Part shown: positions 17,035 to 25,454 of the stretch, in pieces
Layout: every line of letters starts with the position of its first letter
Numbering within the stretch: the stretch's first letter is position 1
Notes under the pieces: generated by a model
Seen by the model: the letters and a program-made list of their open reading frames with translations, nothing else
Databases searched by the model: none
Told to the model about the DNA's origin: nothing
From: Entrophospora sp. SA101
Lineage: Eukaryota; Glomeromycota; Glomeromycetes; Entrophosporales; Entrophosporaceae
DNA: 30,341 nt
Direction of reading: 5' to 3'
NCBI GenBank assembly: GCA_958430865.1
Contig: CAUDNR010000020.1
Coordinates: 13,237 to 43,577 of the forward strand
Made by a program: the position numbers and the translations under genes

Positions 17035-17182
17035 TTATTGTCAATTTATTGTGTCTATTTTTTGTATTTATTATGTGATTTAATTAAGACGTATAAAAAA
17101 AACAAATTTAAAGAAATGTTATTTTTAAATAATATAACTGTCAATGTTAATAATAATAAAGTATTTTTTAAATATGAGCTTC

Positions 17183-18148
17183 TTATTGAATAGATAAATT
17201 TATTCCTTGTGATTGAACATCATCATCTTTTTCAACAATAACATCTCCATATCCAACGTCATAATCCGTTGTTTCACCTCCGTAATAATCTCTTAGATAT
17301 TCATCGGGATATTTTACTATTTGCTGTTGCTCGGTATATTTCGTTATTTCATAACGGTTTTCTGCTTTTGTTTCTTCACAAGGTTGTTGATTATTTTCTT
17401 CGCATTGGTGATGATCACCATCCAATTCTTTCTCGTCATCCTCCTCAAGAGATGTGATAGATTCTGGTATTTGGATTTCCGGTGTAGGTCCAATTTGTTG
17501 TTCATCAGGATGTTTTCCTTCCACTATATCATCGCCTTCCACCTTTTTTCTTTCTTCTTCTTCTTCGGGTACTTCTAATACAAGTGGTGTAGGTGTAGCT
17601 TCAGCTGGTACTTCATCAGAATACTCTTCTTCCTCCTGCTTTTCCTCGACCGTTTCTTTTTCTTCACATAAGATACCTTTGTCTTTTTCTTCTTCTTCAA
17701 TTACAACAACAACTATTGGTTTATGAATGATAGTTTCTACAGTTTCTACAGTTGGTAATGGCGATAGCGGTGGTGTTGGTGATGGTTTATAATAATCATA
17801 ATCATGATGACCTTCTTGTTCTTCTTCTTCTTCTTCAATTTGTTCTGTGTCAGTAGGAGTGGATGTGATTGTGGCAGTTCTGGTTTTAGTTGTAGTTTTA
17901 GTTGTAGCTGTAGTTGTAGTTACGGATGATTGAATTGTGGAGGTGATAGTAACTGTAGATGGTAGTTGTACTGATGCTGGTTGTGATGTTGGTAATATAC
18001 CAAATGGCATAATAGGTCTTCTACACCCTGTACACGCTTTACAACAACCATGATCAAAGCCATTATTTATTAGATATGGTAGTATTGGCTCTTGTAAAGT
18101 AATGTTTATTAATAAAAATAATAATATTGGTATTGATTTAACCATCAT
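17183..18148 (-). CDS. Secreted Thr-rich, Glu-rich protein (candidate effector or wall protein)
   Basis: Single-exon gene for 321 residues. Residues 1-19 are a typical signal peptide: a short basic start (MMVK), a hydrophobic core (IPILLFLLINI), and likely cleavage near LQ|EP. A small Cys cluster follows at residues 35-42 (CCKACTGC). Next is a Thr/Ser-rich segment at about 60-105 suited to O-glycosylation. The rest is strongly acidic, with several runs of four to six Glu, Pro-rich spacers and a Tyr/Asp/Gly-rich C-terminus (YYGGETTDYD). There is no transmembrane segment after the signal peptide and no clear GPI signal, since the C-terminus is polar. No enzyme motif is present. A secreted, probably glycosylated, disordered protein is well supported; an effector or cell-wall role is inference. 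In most fungi such a protein would be a species-restricted orphan. Antisense open frames at 17269-17726 are shadows. Confidence 0.8.
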   Translation of the reverse strand: MMVKSIPILLFLLINITLQEPILPYLINNGFDHGCCKACTGCRRPIMPFGILPTSQPASVQLPSTVTITSTIQSSVTTTTATTKTTTKTRTATITSTPTDTEQIEEEEEEQEGHHDYDYYKPSPTPPLSPLPTVETVETIIHKPIVVVVIEEEEKDKGILCEEKETVEEKQEEEEYSDEVPAEATPTPLVLEVPEEEEERKKVEGDDIVEGKHPDEQQIGPTPEIQIPESITSLEEDDEKELDGDHHQCEENNQQPCEETKAENRYEITKYTEQQQIVKYPDEYLRDYYGGETTDYDVGYGDVIVEKDDDVQSQGINLSIQ

Positions 18149-18220
18149 CCTACTACTACTTCTCTTTATTCTTCTGCTACTACCGTGTGTAAGAGTGGGA
18201 GTGGAGAAAAAGACGAATAC

Positions 18221-18240
18221 TTATATATATTATTTATAAA
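18221..18240 (-). promoter_or_regulatory. TATA-like element of the secreted-protein gene
   Basis: On the minus strand this reads TTTATAAATAATATATATAA, about 75-90 bp before the ATG at 18148. Position and sequence suit a TATA box, but runs like this are common in such AT-rich DNA. Confidence 0.35.
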
Positions 18241-18589
18241 ATACAAATATAAATATGAAATTTTAATTTAACAATCAATCAATCATGAAATTAGGTTTAA
18301 TCATTCTATCATTTATTTTTATTAAAAAAATAATTATCGTAAATTATTGACTGATCCGGAAAATTTTTTTAAAATGAATGATTCATTACCATCATTACCA
18401 CCACCTTAGTGAAACTTTTGACTTTAATCATAATATTAACTAAAAGTAGTTTCTCGTCGGGGGCCATGTTGACGATTGACGAAAGTAAAAATCCCAACAA
18501 AAGTAAAAAGGTTAAAAACAAAATATTTGACGTAAGATAAGTCTTGACATTATTAGTAAAAAACAAAATAATTGATTTTTATTTTTATA

Positions 18590-18893
18590 GTTGTGCATAC
18601 GCAGCATATTGCACGAAAACAGTGATCATTTTATGCGCAATAGATAGAAATCAGAACAAAAAATTAAATAAACAAATACTAAAAGTTTTATCCATTGATG
18701 AAGATCCAAGTTCTAAAAAAATAAAAGATCAGGAAATTAACTTCATCAATTGATTTTTCTGGCAAAGCTTATATTCCAATGCAAGCTCAGCAAATGTAAA
18801 ATTTTATGATGAATCAACTATAGTTGTTTGTTTTTGGAGAAAAAGTGATTATGGTAATAATACGGATTCTCAATATTCTTTATGTGAATGAAC
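18590..18893 (+). pseudogene. Possible gene fragment with one in-frame stop
   Basis: After a good acceptor (TTTTTATAG ending near 18590) one frame runs to 18893, interrupted only by a TGA at 18751-18753. Protein-like parts are KVLSIDEDPSSKKIK, then NVKFYDESTIVVCFWRKSD. The second weakly recalls the FYDDE-type strand near the C-terminus of anaphase-promoting complex subunit 4, but I would not rely on that. No upstream or downstream exons were identified. It could be a gene relic, or an unrelated open stretch. Confidence 0.25.
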
Positions 18894-19449
18894 ATAAACA
18901 ACTATATATTAATATGCTATTTAATTTAAAGAGTTCAAATAATTACAGATAATTTTGGCAACTATTAAGGTTAATTATGGCAACTATGAAAAACTAATCA
19001 TGGCGTTACAGATATATGGCAATTATCATTTATTAAGACAATTGAGCAAGTAAATTAACAATACAAACTCGCTCATTATAATGGGATTTTTTTCAATAAT
19101 AAATAAAATTTTTTGTTGTAACGAATTTATAATAAGTCTTATAGTATGATGGACATTTTAAAAACTTACTATTACTATAAAAAGTAAGTGCTAGGAAGGG
19201 TTCTGGAACGGTTCTTCATTTCACCCTAAGAGGTGACAATTATTAGCTGAAAGCTTCATAAAACATGTGTATTTTTTTTTAATTATTATTAAAAGTAACA
19301 ATTTACTTACACACAGCTTCTCTTGCAATTCAGCATAGGTAAATTATTTGCAATTATTGACAGCATACAAATACGACCATCTTGTCCCTTTTATTTTCAT
19401 TTATTGTTTCTCCAAAAAATTCCCAAAAGAATTTTTTATACAGAAACCA
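18894..19449. other. No supported feature
   Basis: AT-rich sequence with no recognisable exon, repeat or RNA. It lies between the fragment at 18590-18893 and the two minus-strand exons below. Confidence 0.5.
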
Positions 19450-19676
19450 TTAAGAATACAACTGAGCAAGTGTTTGTTGATCTTGTAATATATTTAGTGA
19501 ACAACTCCAAAATTGATACTATATTTTTTTTTCAATTTATTAATTTTAAATAAAAAAATTTATCTTCATCAAATTACCTTAGATTCATCATCTTCAAATG
19601 GAGTCACATTATGGCAACCAGCTTGCTTTAAGCATTGTTCTTCATGCTCCAAGTTTACATTCTTCGGAAATATATC
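19450..19676 (-). CDS. Two 3' exons of an unrecognised gene (partial)
   Basis: Minus strand: exon 19578-19676 follows acceptor CCCATCAG and ends at donor AAG|GTAATT. It encodes 33 residues, including DIFPKNVNLEHEEQCLKQAG, then CHNVTPFEDDESK. A 59-bp intron ends in AATATAG, and exon 19450-19518 encodes YQFWSCSLNILQDQQTLAQL then YS and TAA. The frame is continuous across the splice, and both exons are free of repeats. That supports a real C-terminus, possibly of a small protein. Upstream exons were not found. The 253-bp inverted-repeat element at 19796-20048 sits about 120 bp upstream and may have displaced or broken the gene. I cannot name a family. It could also be a decayed remnant. Confidence 0.4.
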
Positions 19677-19795
19677 CTGATGGGTAAAGTTTTTCTAAAG
19701 AATTAAATTAAAGAATAAATATATTTTCGGTGACAAATTTTAGACGTGATAAATACTGATCGACAAAAAAAAAGCAAGCAAACTTCACGATTATA

Positions 19796-20048
19796 TGGGG
19801 TCTGGACAATAGAAACGGACCATGTTGTGAAAATGATGTTTTGAGAAAATTTAAAAAAAAGATCTGCATTTCAAATAATTTACTATTGTTTTTAAAACTT
19901 TAATGGAGTGTATCTCAAAGTTTTATTAAGCAAAGTGGGTATGGTTTCTAATCCAAAAATGTTCTACATGAGGAATTACATATAATAGTGATACTAACTC
20001 AAAATTGCTTTTTTCACAACATGGTCCGTTTCTATTGTCCACACCCCA
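19796..20048. mobile_element. 253-bp miniature inverted-repeat element, 38-bp termini, TA duplication
   Basis: The termini begin TGGGGTSTGGACAATAG. They form 38-bp inverted repeats (19796-19833 and 20011-20048) with a single mismatch, flanked on both sides by TA (19794-19795 and 20049-20050). TA duplication and the size are typical of nonautonomous Tc1/mariner-superfamily elements. The interior is AT-rich and noncoding. The near-perfect termini suggest recent insertion. Confidence 0.85.
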
Positions 20049-20051
20049 TAT

Positions 20052-20605
20052 GATTGGCAACAAATTTTTATTACAGGAATAAATGAATAAATACATGTGG
20101 GAAATTAAAATTATTTTGTTGTATTAGTTTTTGATTATCTAATAATTTCATTTTTTTCAATAATTTAAATGCTTTAATTGACGATCCGCGAATGAAGCAG
20201 AGGATTCGGCGGTGCAACAATGGTAAAAAATCGTCAGTTGACAATGTTTAAAAAATAATAAGGCATGATGTTTTGATATCACAAACTTTATTCTTTTTAT
20301 TTATGTATAAATTAAGTCGCATAGATTATTGTATCAAAATATTAAAGGGCTTGGAATGTTTTTTGCAAACGTTTATATGTAGGAAGCTGAGATTTCAAGA
20401 AGTTCATAACATATAAAAATTTAATTTTCAGCCAACACTATCAAGTATTCTGACCAGAGCTATACATTTTTTTTATCGGTTTATCAACAAAAAAACAAAA
20501 AAACTTTTATTTACCAAATGAACCACATGTTGTTATAAGTCAATAAAATAACTGCAAAGAATTTTAAAATAGTATTCAACGATCTTGAAAGTGAAAATCA
20601 AATTC
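20052..20605. other. Intergenic, small GC-richer island, no clear gene
   Basis: Mostly AT-rich. A stretch at 20179-20222, including GACGATCCGCGAATGAAGC, is richer in CpG and would read on the plus strand as DDPRMKQRIRRCNNG before a possible donor (G|GTAAAA at 20222-20223). The minus strand is also open there for about 60 codons. Neither reading has a supported start or partner exon. Confidence 0.3.
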
Positions 20606-20706
20606 GTGTCAATTTGAAATTTACAAATTAAATTTTGGGGTGTGTTTGAATACAAAATTCTGATTGGCTAATTTGAATTTCACGCGCGTGAATTTCAAAT
20701 TGACGC
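20606..20706. repeat. Palindromic repeat centred on CACGCGCGTG
   Basis: A 32-bp near-perfect palindrome (20670-20701, one mismatched pair) is centred on CACGCGCGTG. Upstream, GTGTCAATTTGAAATTT at about 20608-20624 is the inverse of AATTTCAAATTGACGC at 20691-20706. A CCAAT-type motif (TGATTGGCTA) lies at 20661-20670. It resembles the core of a foldback or miniature element, or a cruciform-forming site. Confidence 0.6.
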
Positions 20707-21075
20707 AGATTCCAAATTCACGCACAACATATAATGTATGAGGATAGTGAGATTTGATCATTTCTCTGATTCATTCACGAATTAGCAATTAAAAGCTATC
20801 TCAAAGGCAATTACAGCATTTTTCATGTGGGTCTGCTGTGATGAGACTAGTAGTCATATAAAAAGATCCATTAATGTTATGGAGCAAATTTATTAATAAA
20901 ATCTGTTATGACAATAATATTTAATTAATAAAAAAAGGGGCCAATACTTAAATCCATTGGAACAAGAAATTTGTTGTAGCAAGGTCCACTGTGACTATAC
21001 ATGGAACCCAAATTGGTTTGGTGGTTTCAATGGTCAAAATTATTCCAATTTTGAAGAAATTAATTACAGCACTTA

Positions 21076-21830
21076 CAGTGAACCCTCCATAAGTGCACCC
21101 TCTATAAATACATCCCTCCATAAATGCACACTATGTCTCATTCCCAACCTTGGGAATTAGAGATAAATGCACACCCTCCATATTCTGCACCGCCCATCCC
21201 GTTCATATAAAACCACCCTCTCTAAATACACGCTCGTGACTTTTATGTGATTTATTTGCTAAATAAATTCGTGTTACAATATTAATTCAAATGTTATTTA
21301 TATCTATTTATCATTTTTGTTACCTCTTTTTTAATACTAGTAATGGAAAATAAAGGATGAAGTAAGCTATTATTGCTTATAAAGGATTAAATGAATGTTT
21401 GCTAATTCTTTCTTTTTAATTGACAAAGAGTTATTAGAATAATAATGATGAATACACAAATGGAGAAATTATATATATGCGAGATTAAAAATTAAGGATT
21501 AAACAAAGGATAAAAGATCACAATTTTTTTAAAAAATTTATGTTTAATAAAAGTAACCAAAATAAAATAAGAAAATTCTAAGAACAATTAAGACAAGTTA
21601 ATGCCCTTGTGCAATTTATTAATTTAAAAAAAAAAAATCAATGAAGCAAACCACAATGGAACAATTTTTAGTCAACAATAATATTAATATGTAATAATAA
21701 TAGTAATTAATAATAATTTTTATTAGTATCACGTGCAACCAATAAAATTCTTCTCCTCTATAAATGCATCCCTCCATAAATGCACGCTCTCGTCCATTCC
21801 CAAGGGGGTGCACTTATGGAAGGTTCACTG
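21076..21830. mobile_element. 755-bp pogo/Tigger-like nonautonomous element
   Basis: Termini start CAGTGAACCCTCCATAAGTG (left) and CAGTGAACCTTCCATAAGTG (right, inverted), one mismatch in the first 24 bp. They are flanked by TA on each side (21074-21075 and 21831-21832). CAGTGAACC-type ends with TA duplication are typical of pogo/Tigger elements of the Tc1/mariner superfamily. Subterminal copies of CCTCCATAAATGCAC lie inside both ends, and TCCCAA/TTGGGA motifs lie close to each. The interior has no transposase frame. Confidence 0.85.
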
Positions 21831-22285
21831 TACCATTAAAAAATAAGTGTAACATCCCTTTATGACATGTGTGACCACTTTATGACAGTGTCAAAATACT
21901 TTGGGCTGCATGTATAGCTGTGACAAGGCTTGACTGTAATAATAAAAAAATTAATATTAAATGATGGTTAACTGGTTAATCATTTAATTGCAGTTAATGG
22001 TGCCAACCCCTAAGCCAGCTAAGAAATTTATCAGCTTATGCAACTTAGATGGCTTACACTAAAAAAAAATTTCTCTTAACAATAATTTTTGCATATGAAA
22101 TTTTAGTGCATAATTCAGTGGCATATACATTTAGTTGAGATGGATCTTGCATTACTTAGAATGACAAAAAAATCATATGCTTGCTCATAAAACAAAATAC
22201 AATCCATCATAGCAGGATAAAATCATAGATTTTCTATTTGTAATAAATACAATTCTTAATTTAATTTGAATTATTGTTATTTTTT

Positions 22286-22420
22286 TTACTCAAACTATTC
22301 ATTCTATTTGAACTATTCGTTTTTCATTCTATTTGAATTATTCAGTTTTTGTCCTATTCAAATTATTCATCCTATTTGAATCATCCATCCTATTTGAATT
22401 ATTCGTTTTATTCAAACCAT
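22286..22420. repeat. Imperfect tandem of TATTTGAATTATTC units
   Basis: Six to seven degenerate units of about 18-24 bp built from TCCTATTTGAATTATTC, ending with ATTCGTTTTATTCAAACC. The inverse of that last unit occurs at about 6813-6840, so this belongs to a dispersed family. Confidence 0.7.
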
Positions 22421-22463
22421 TAAAGGCAAAATATTATAATAACAATAATAAATATAGAGATGC

Positions 22464-22498
22464 GATCCGTGGATATCCGTCATCCGTTCATCCGTCAT
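22464..22498. repeat. ATCCGT short tandem
   Basis: Four ATCCGT units, partly with one-base spacers, within 35 bp. Unusually GC-containing for this region; possibly the edge of an old repeat. Confidence 0.6.
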
Positions 22499-23382
22499 TT
22501 ATTGTTATTAGTCGTGTGACATTTCCCTGAGGCTGCTTTTCTATATGTGAAAATAAATTTGAAATTCGTGTCACATGAAGTTTTTTTAAAATATCTTGTT
22601 ATTTTTATAATAAACTCGAACTTTGTTGTTAGACTAAAATGAAAGCACTCCATTAAAGCTTTCTAATGAATACTCTTTCATATCGAAAGGTCTTTTCTAC
22701 ATGAATTCACGGCTATTCAAAAACGGTATTACTTTTTCACTTCAAACCTCAGATTATTTCTCAATATTGCTTTAAAAGACTTGATAGTAAATGAGAAGGT
22801 GTAGAATACTTTAAGCTTTCATATATGGTCATTGCTTTATGGGGGATATTGGTTAATAAGTTTTAGAGAGGTTCACGAAAAACTATTTTATAGAAATTTT
22901 TAATAGTCATTTTATGTAGATGGGAAAAAAATAATGTAATTGCTTGATAAAATGTCAAAATTAAATTATTTTTTGTGTTAATAAATCCTGTATGTATACC
23001 ATTGCATTGTGCAATGTCTACTATGCATTATGCAACATTGATTTTCAATGCCGTTTATTTGCACAGGGTCTGTTGATTATCACTTTTTTTAAAAAACAGG
23101 AACATTCAATGCTATTTTATGCCTCTAATAATTTCCTGATGTAATAGCCTTAGTTCTTTGTTCTATTGTAAGTTGTTTTTTTGGCATAAGTAATAAAATA
23201 AGCTTAATTTAAGAAATTAATATCTAGAGATAAAAACTTGCTATATGAAATTTTTATATTATTTAGTAAACAATAAAGTTAAAAAGGCCAAAATAATAAT
23301 ATTCATCAGAATGCATAAAAATTACATAGCAAATTAATAATATCTTACTATATATAATTAATTTTACATTAATAATAAACAA

Positions 23383-25380
23383 TCAACTACTGTGTTTGTT
23401 AAGAGAAATTTTTGCTTGTTTTTTAATTCGATTATCTTTTGTTTCAGTTGCCTGAGGTGCTTCTTCTTCTCTAGGCCGTTTGGTATGAACAGTAGTTGAT
23501 GTTTCCAAAAGATCTTGACTCCTTTGTAATTTTGGTAGAGGTTTGGACACTTCTTTGGGTTTAGAAATTTTTGTATGAACTTCAGGGTTGCTTTGTGTCT
23601 CTGTTGGTTTAGTAGTAATTGTTGGTGCTTCCACAATAGGATTCAGAGTTTCAATAGGATTACATGTAGTCTCAGGTTTGATGTTGTGTTGTTGAAATAA
23701 ATTCAATTGTTTTAAAGTGACCTCCTCAACCTTTTTCAATTCATTTTTTAGTTTTTCATTTTCAACAGTCTGCATTAATAACTCTGTCTTCAATCTATCA
23801 ATCTGCATCATAAAGAAAGAAATTTGTAAAAAAAACTCAACCAATCAATATGAATATTTTTAATACTACTCACTTCTGCATCCTTAGCTTGGAGCACTTC
23901 TTTACTTAAATTATCAATTTGTTTTTTTTCTCTTTTGATATTTTCCAAATCTTCTTTAGTTTGTTTATATTTTTCCTGAAGTATATGGAGTTTTTCTTTC
24001 CATTGATTTAGTTCCTTGTCATAATCAGATTTGAGGGTTCTTTTATTTTCTTCAAGTATCCTAACTTGAAATTTCAACTGTTCTAAATCAATTGATTCTT
24101 TTTGCTTAATTGATCCAACTATTTCTGAATTGACTGATGATGACCTAGATCTAATGATGTTAGCTGTTTAAAAATCCTTAGCCGGCTAAGCCGTTTACTA
24201 CCTAAATTGGTAATTTTATTTCTATAACAAGAAAGTAACGCAGAAATCTATTACCAAATTTAGAAATTATGCATGCAGATTATTAGCCGGCTAACTTCAC
24301 TACCTAGATGCACATGATATATTTCTAGAACTCCTAAAAACATGAACACATTTTTAATTAATTTAAAAATTGTAAAATTATAATCAATCAATTGATCAAT
24401 TAGCCAATAAATATAATATTTAGTAATACCAATCTGATTTTGGTTCATGTCTTAAAATTTTTTTCTTCTGGACCTTGTTTATTTTAACTGGTCCAAGTTT
24501 CTAGAATTATCATTGAATTTATTTTTGATTGATCACCTATTTTATCAACATCATTCCTAAAAACAATAATATGAACACACTTTTAATTAATTTAAAAATT
24601 GTAAAATTATAATCAATCAATTGATCAATTAGCCAATAAATATAATATTTAGTAATACCAGCCAGGTATTGATTCTGCTTCCTGTAACAGAATGGGGTTT
24701 GTGAATATGATTCTGCATGGTGATGACATCAAACTTATTGAAATTAGGGGAAAAAATGTAATTTAATCACCTGCAAATAAATAAATACATGCATGCATAT
24801 ATTAAATATTATTAAATATTTTGAACCTTTGTAGCTAGTAACATGAATGTATTTCATAGCAGCTACTGACCCAATGGCGAGTTCTGAATTGTCAACATAC
24901 TTCCCCCATAATGTTATCTTAATTTCATTATCAATTTGTAAGATGCAAAATGAAATGTTATGTGTTTCAGGGTGTCCCAAACCCTCAAGCAAAACACTCA
25001 CTCTTATCGACTATGATGATAATTTGTCTATGAACCTACAAATGATTTAAAAAAAGAATATGAATTTTCATAGATTAATAAAAAAAACTCTTAATGAAAT
25101 ATGTATAAGAAAGATAAATACCCATTTTTTGGTCCTTTGTATAAAAACATCATGTGCAATATTTATAGTTTTAGTTATTCCAATTACATCTATTAAAATA
25201 AAACAAAATATTAATAAACAATCAAAAATCCAAATATATATTATTTTAAATTATAAGATCATGATTACCAATATATGTGTCTACTGTAAAGTTACTTGTT
25301 TTGTTGAAAAATGGAAAATTTTTGAATTTTAAGAGACTCACTAAATTACCACCAATTGAATTATCATCACCACTATACAT
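23383..25380 (-). CDS. OB-fold-like plus coiled-coil protein, four exons, 310 residues
   Basis: Exons on the minus strand: 25342-25380, 24827-25010, 23874-24163, 23383-23802. Phases agree at each junction and the total is 933 nt. Exon 2 (residues about 14-74) has the pattern of an RPA-type OB fold: ILQIDNEIKITLWGKYVD, then IGSVAAMKY and VTSYK. Exon 3 and the first part of exon 4 (about 95-215) are a long charged coiled coil with leucine heptads. The tail (about 220-310) is Pro/Thr-rich and then strongly basic (HTKRPREEE, IKKQAKISLNKH), a likely nuclear localisation and DNA-binding tail. Head plus coiled coil plus basic tail also describes XRCC4/XLF/PAXX proteins, so that is an alternative reading. 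The OB segment is shorter than a full fold, so an exon may be missing. Exons 3 and 4 are secure, exon 2 probable, exon 1 and the start tentative. No functional name is justified. Confidence 0.65.
24177..24299. repeat. Possible miniature element ends (TTAGCCGGCTAA) in an intron
   Basis: TTAGCCGGCTAA occurs at 24177-24188 and again at about 24283-24294, with AAATTGGTAAT and ATTACCAAATTT as inner inverted motifs. It lies in the second intron of the OB/coiled-coil gene. It is too degraded to call ends or a target duplication with confidence. A related CTAAGCCAGCTAAG motif occurs at about 22011-22024. Confidence 0.45.
24342..24660. repeat. 90-bp direct duplication inside an intron
   Basis: 24342-24431 and 24571-24660 are 90-bp copies that differ at one base (T or C at the tenth position). 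Both begin ATGAACACA and end AGTAATACCA. Similarity continues a little upstream (CCTAAAAAC). Both copies lie in the 663-bp second intron of the OB/coiled-coil gene. The near identity points to a recent event. Confidence 0.9.
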
Positions 25381-25454
25381 GAAGTCGAAATGTTTTGACT
25401 TGAGGATACTACATAGTAAAAATCAGTTTAGACCTTATTTCGACTTCATGTATA
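25374..25454. repeat. 18-bp perfect inverted repeat around the proposed start codon
   Basis: TATACATGAAGTCGAAAT at 25374-25391 is perfectly inverted at 25437-25454, with a 45-nt loop. On the minus strand the 3' arm contains the proposed ATG (25378-25380) of the OB/coiled-coil gene. The 5' arm contains an upstream ATG opening a four-codon frame (ATG AAG TCG AAA TAA). If transcribed, the start codon would be in a stable stem. Confidence 0.8.

Larger units (their letters stand above)
21833..23382. other. Repeat-bearing intergenic region
   Basis: No gene is supported. It contains TATTTGAATTATTC repeats (22286-22420), an ATCCGT tandem (22464-22498), a short CATTGCA/TGCAATG hairpin near 23003-23019 and otherwise AT-rich sequence. 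The open frame at 22333-22530 is a translation of the repeat. Confidence 0.6.

Noticed and set aside
17269..17726. Plus-strand frames opposite the secreted-protein gene
   Set aside because: Shadows of Glu/Thr-rich codons; the minus-strand frame has a signal peptide and coherent composition.
24847..25050. Plus-strand frame at the OB-like exon
   Set aside because: Antisense shadow; the minus strand has good splice sites and phase agreement with the downstream coiled-coil exons.
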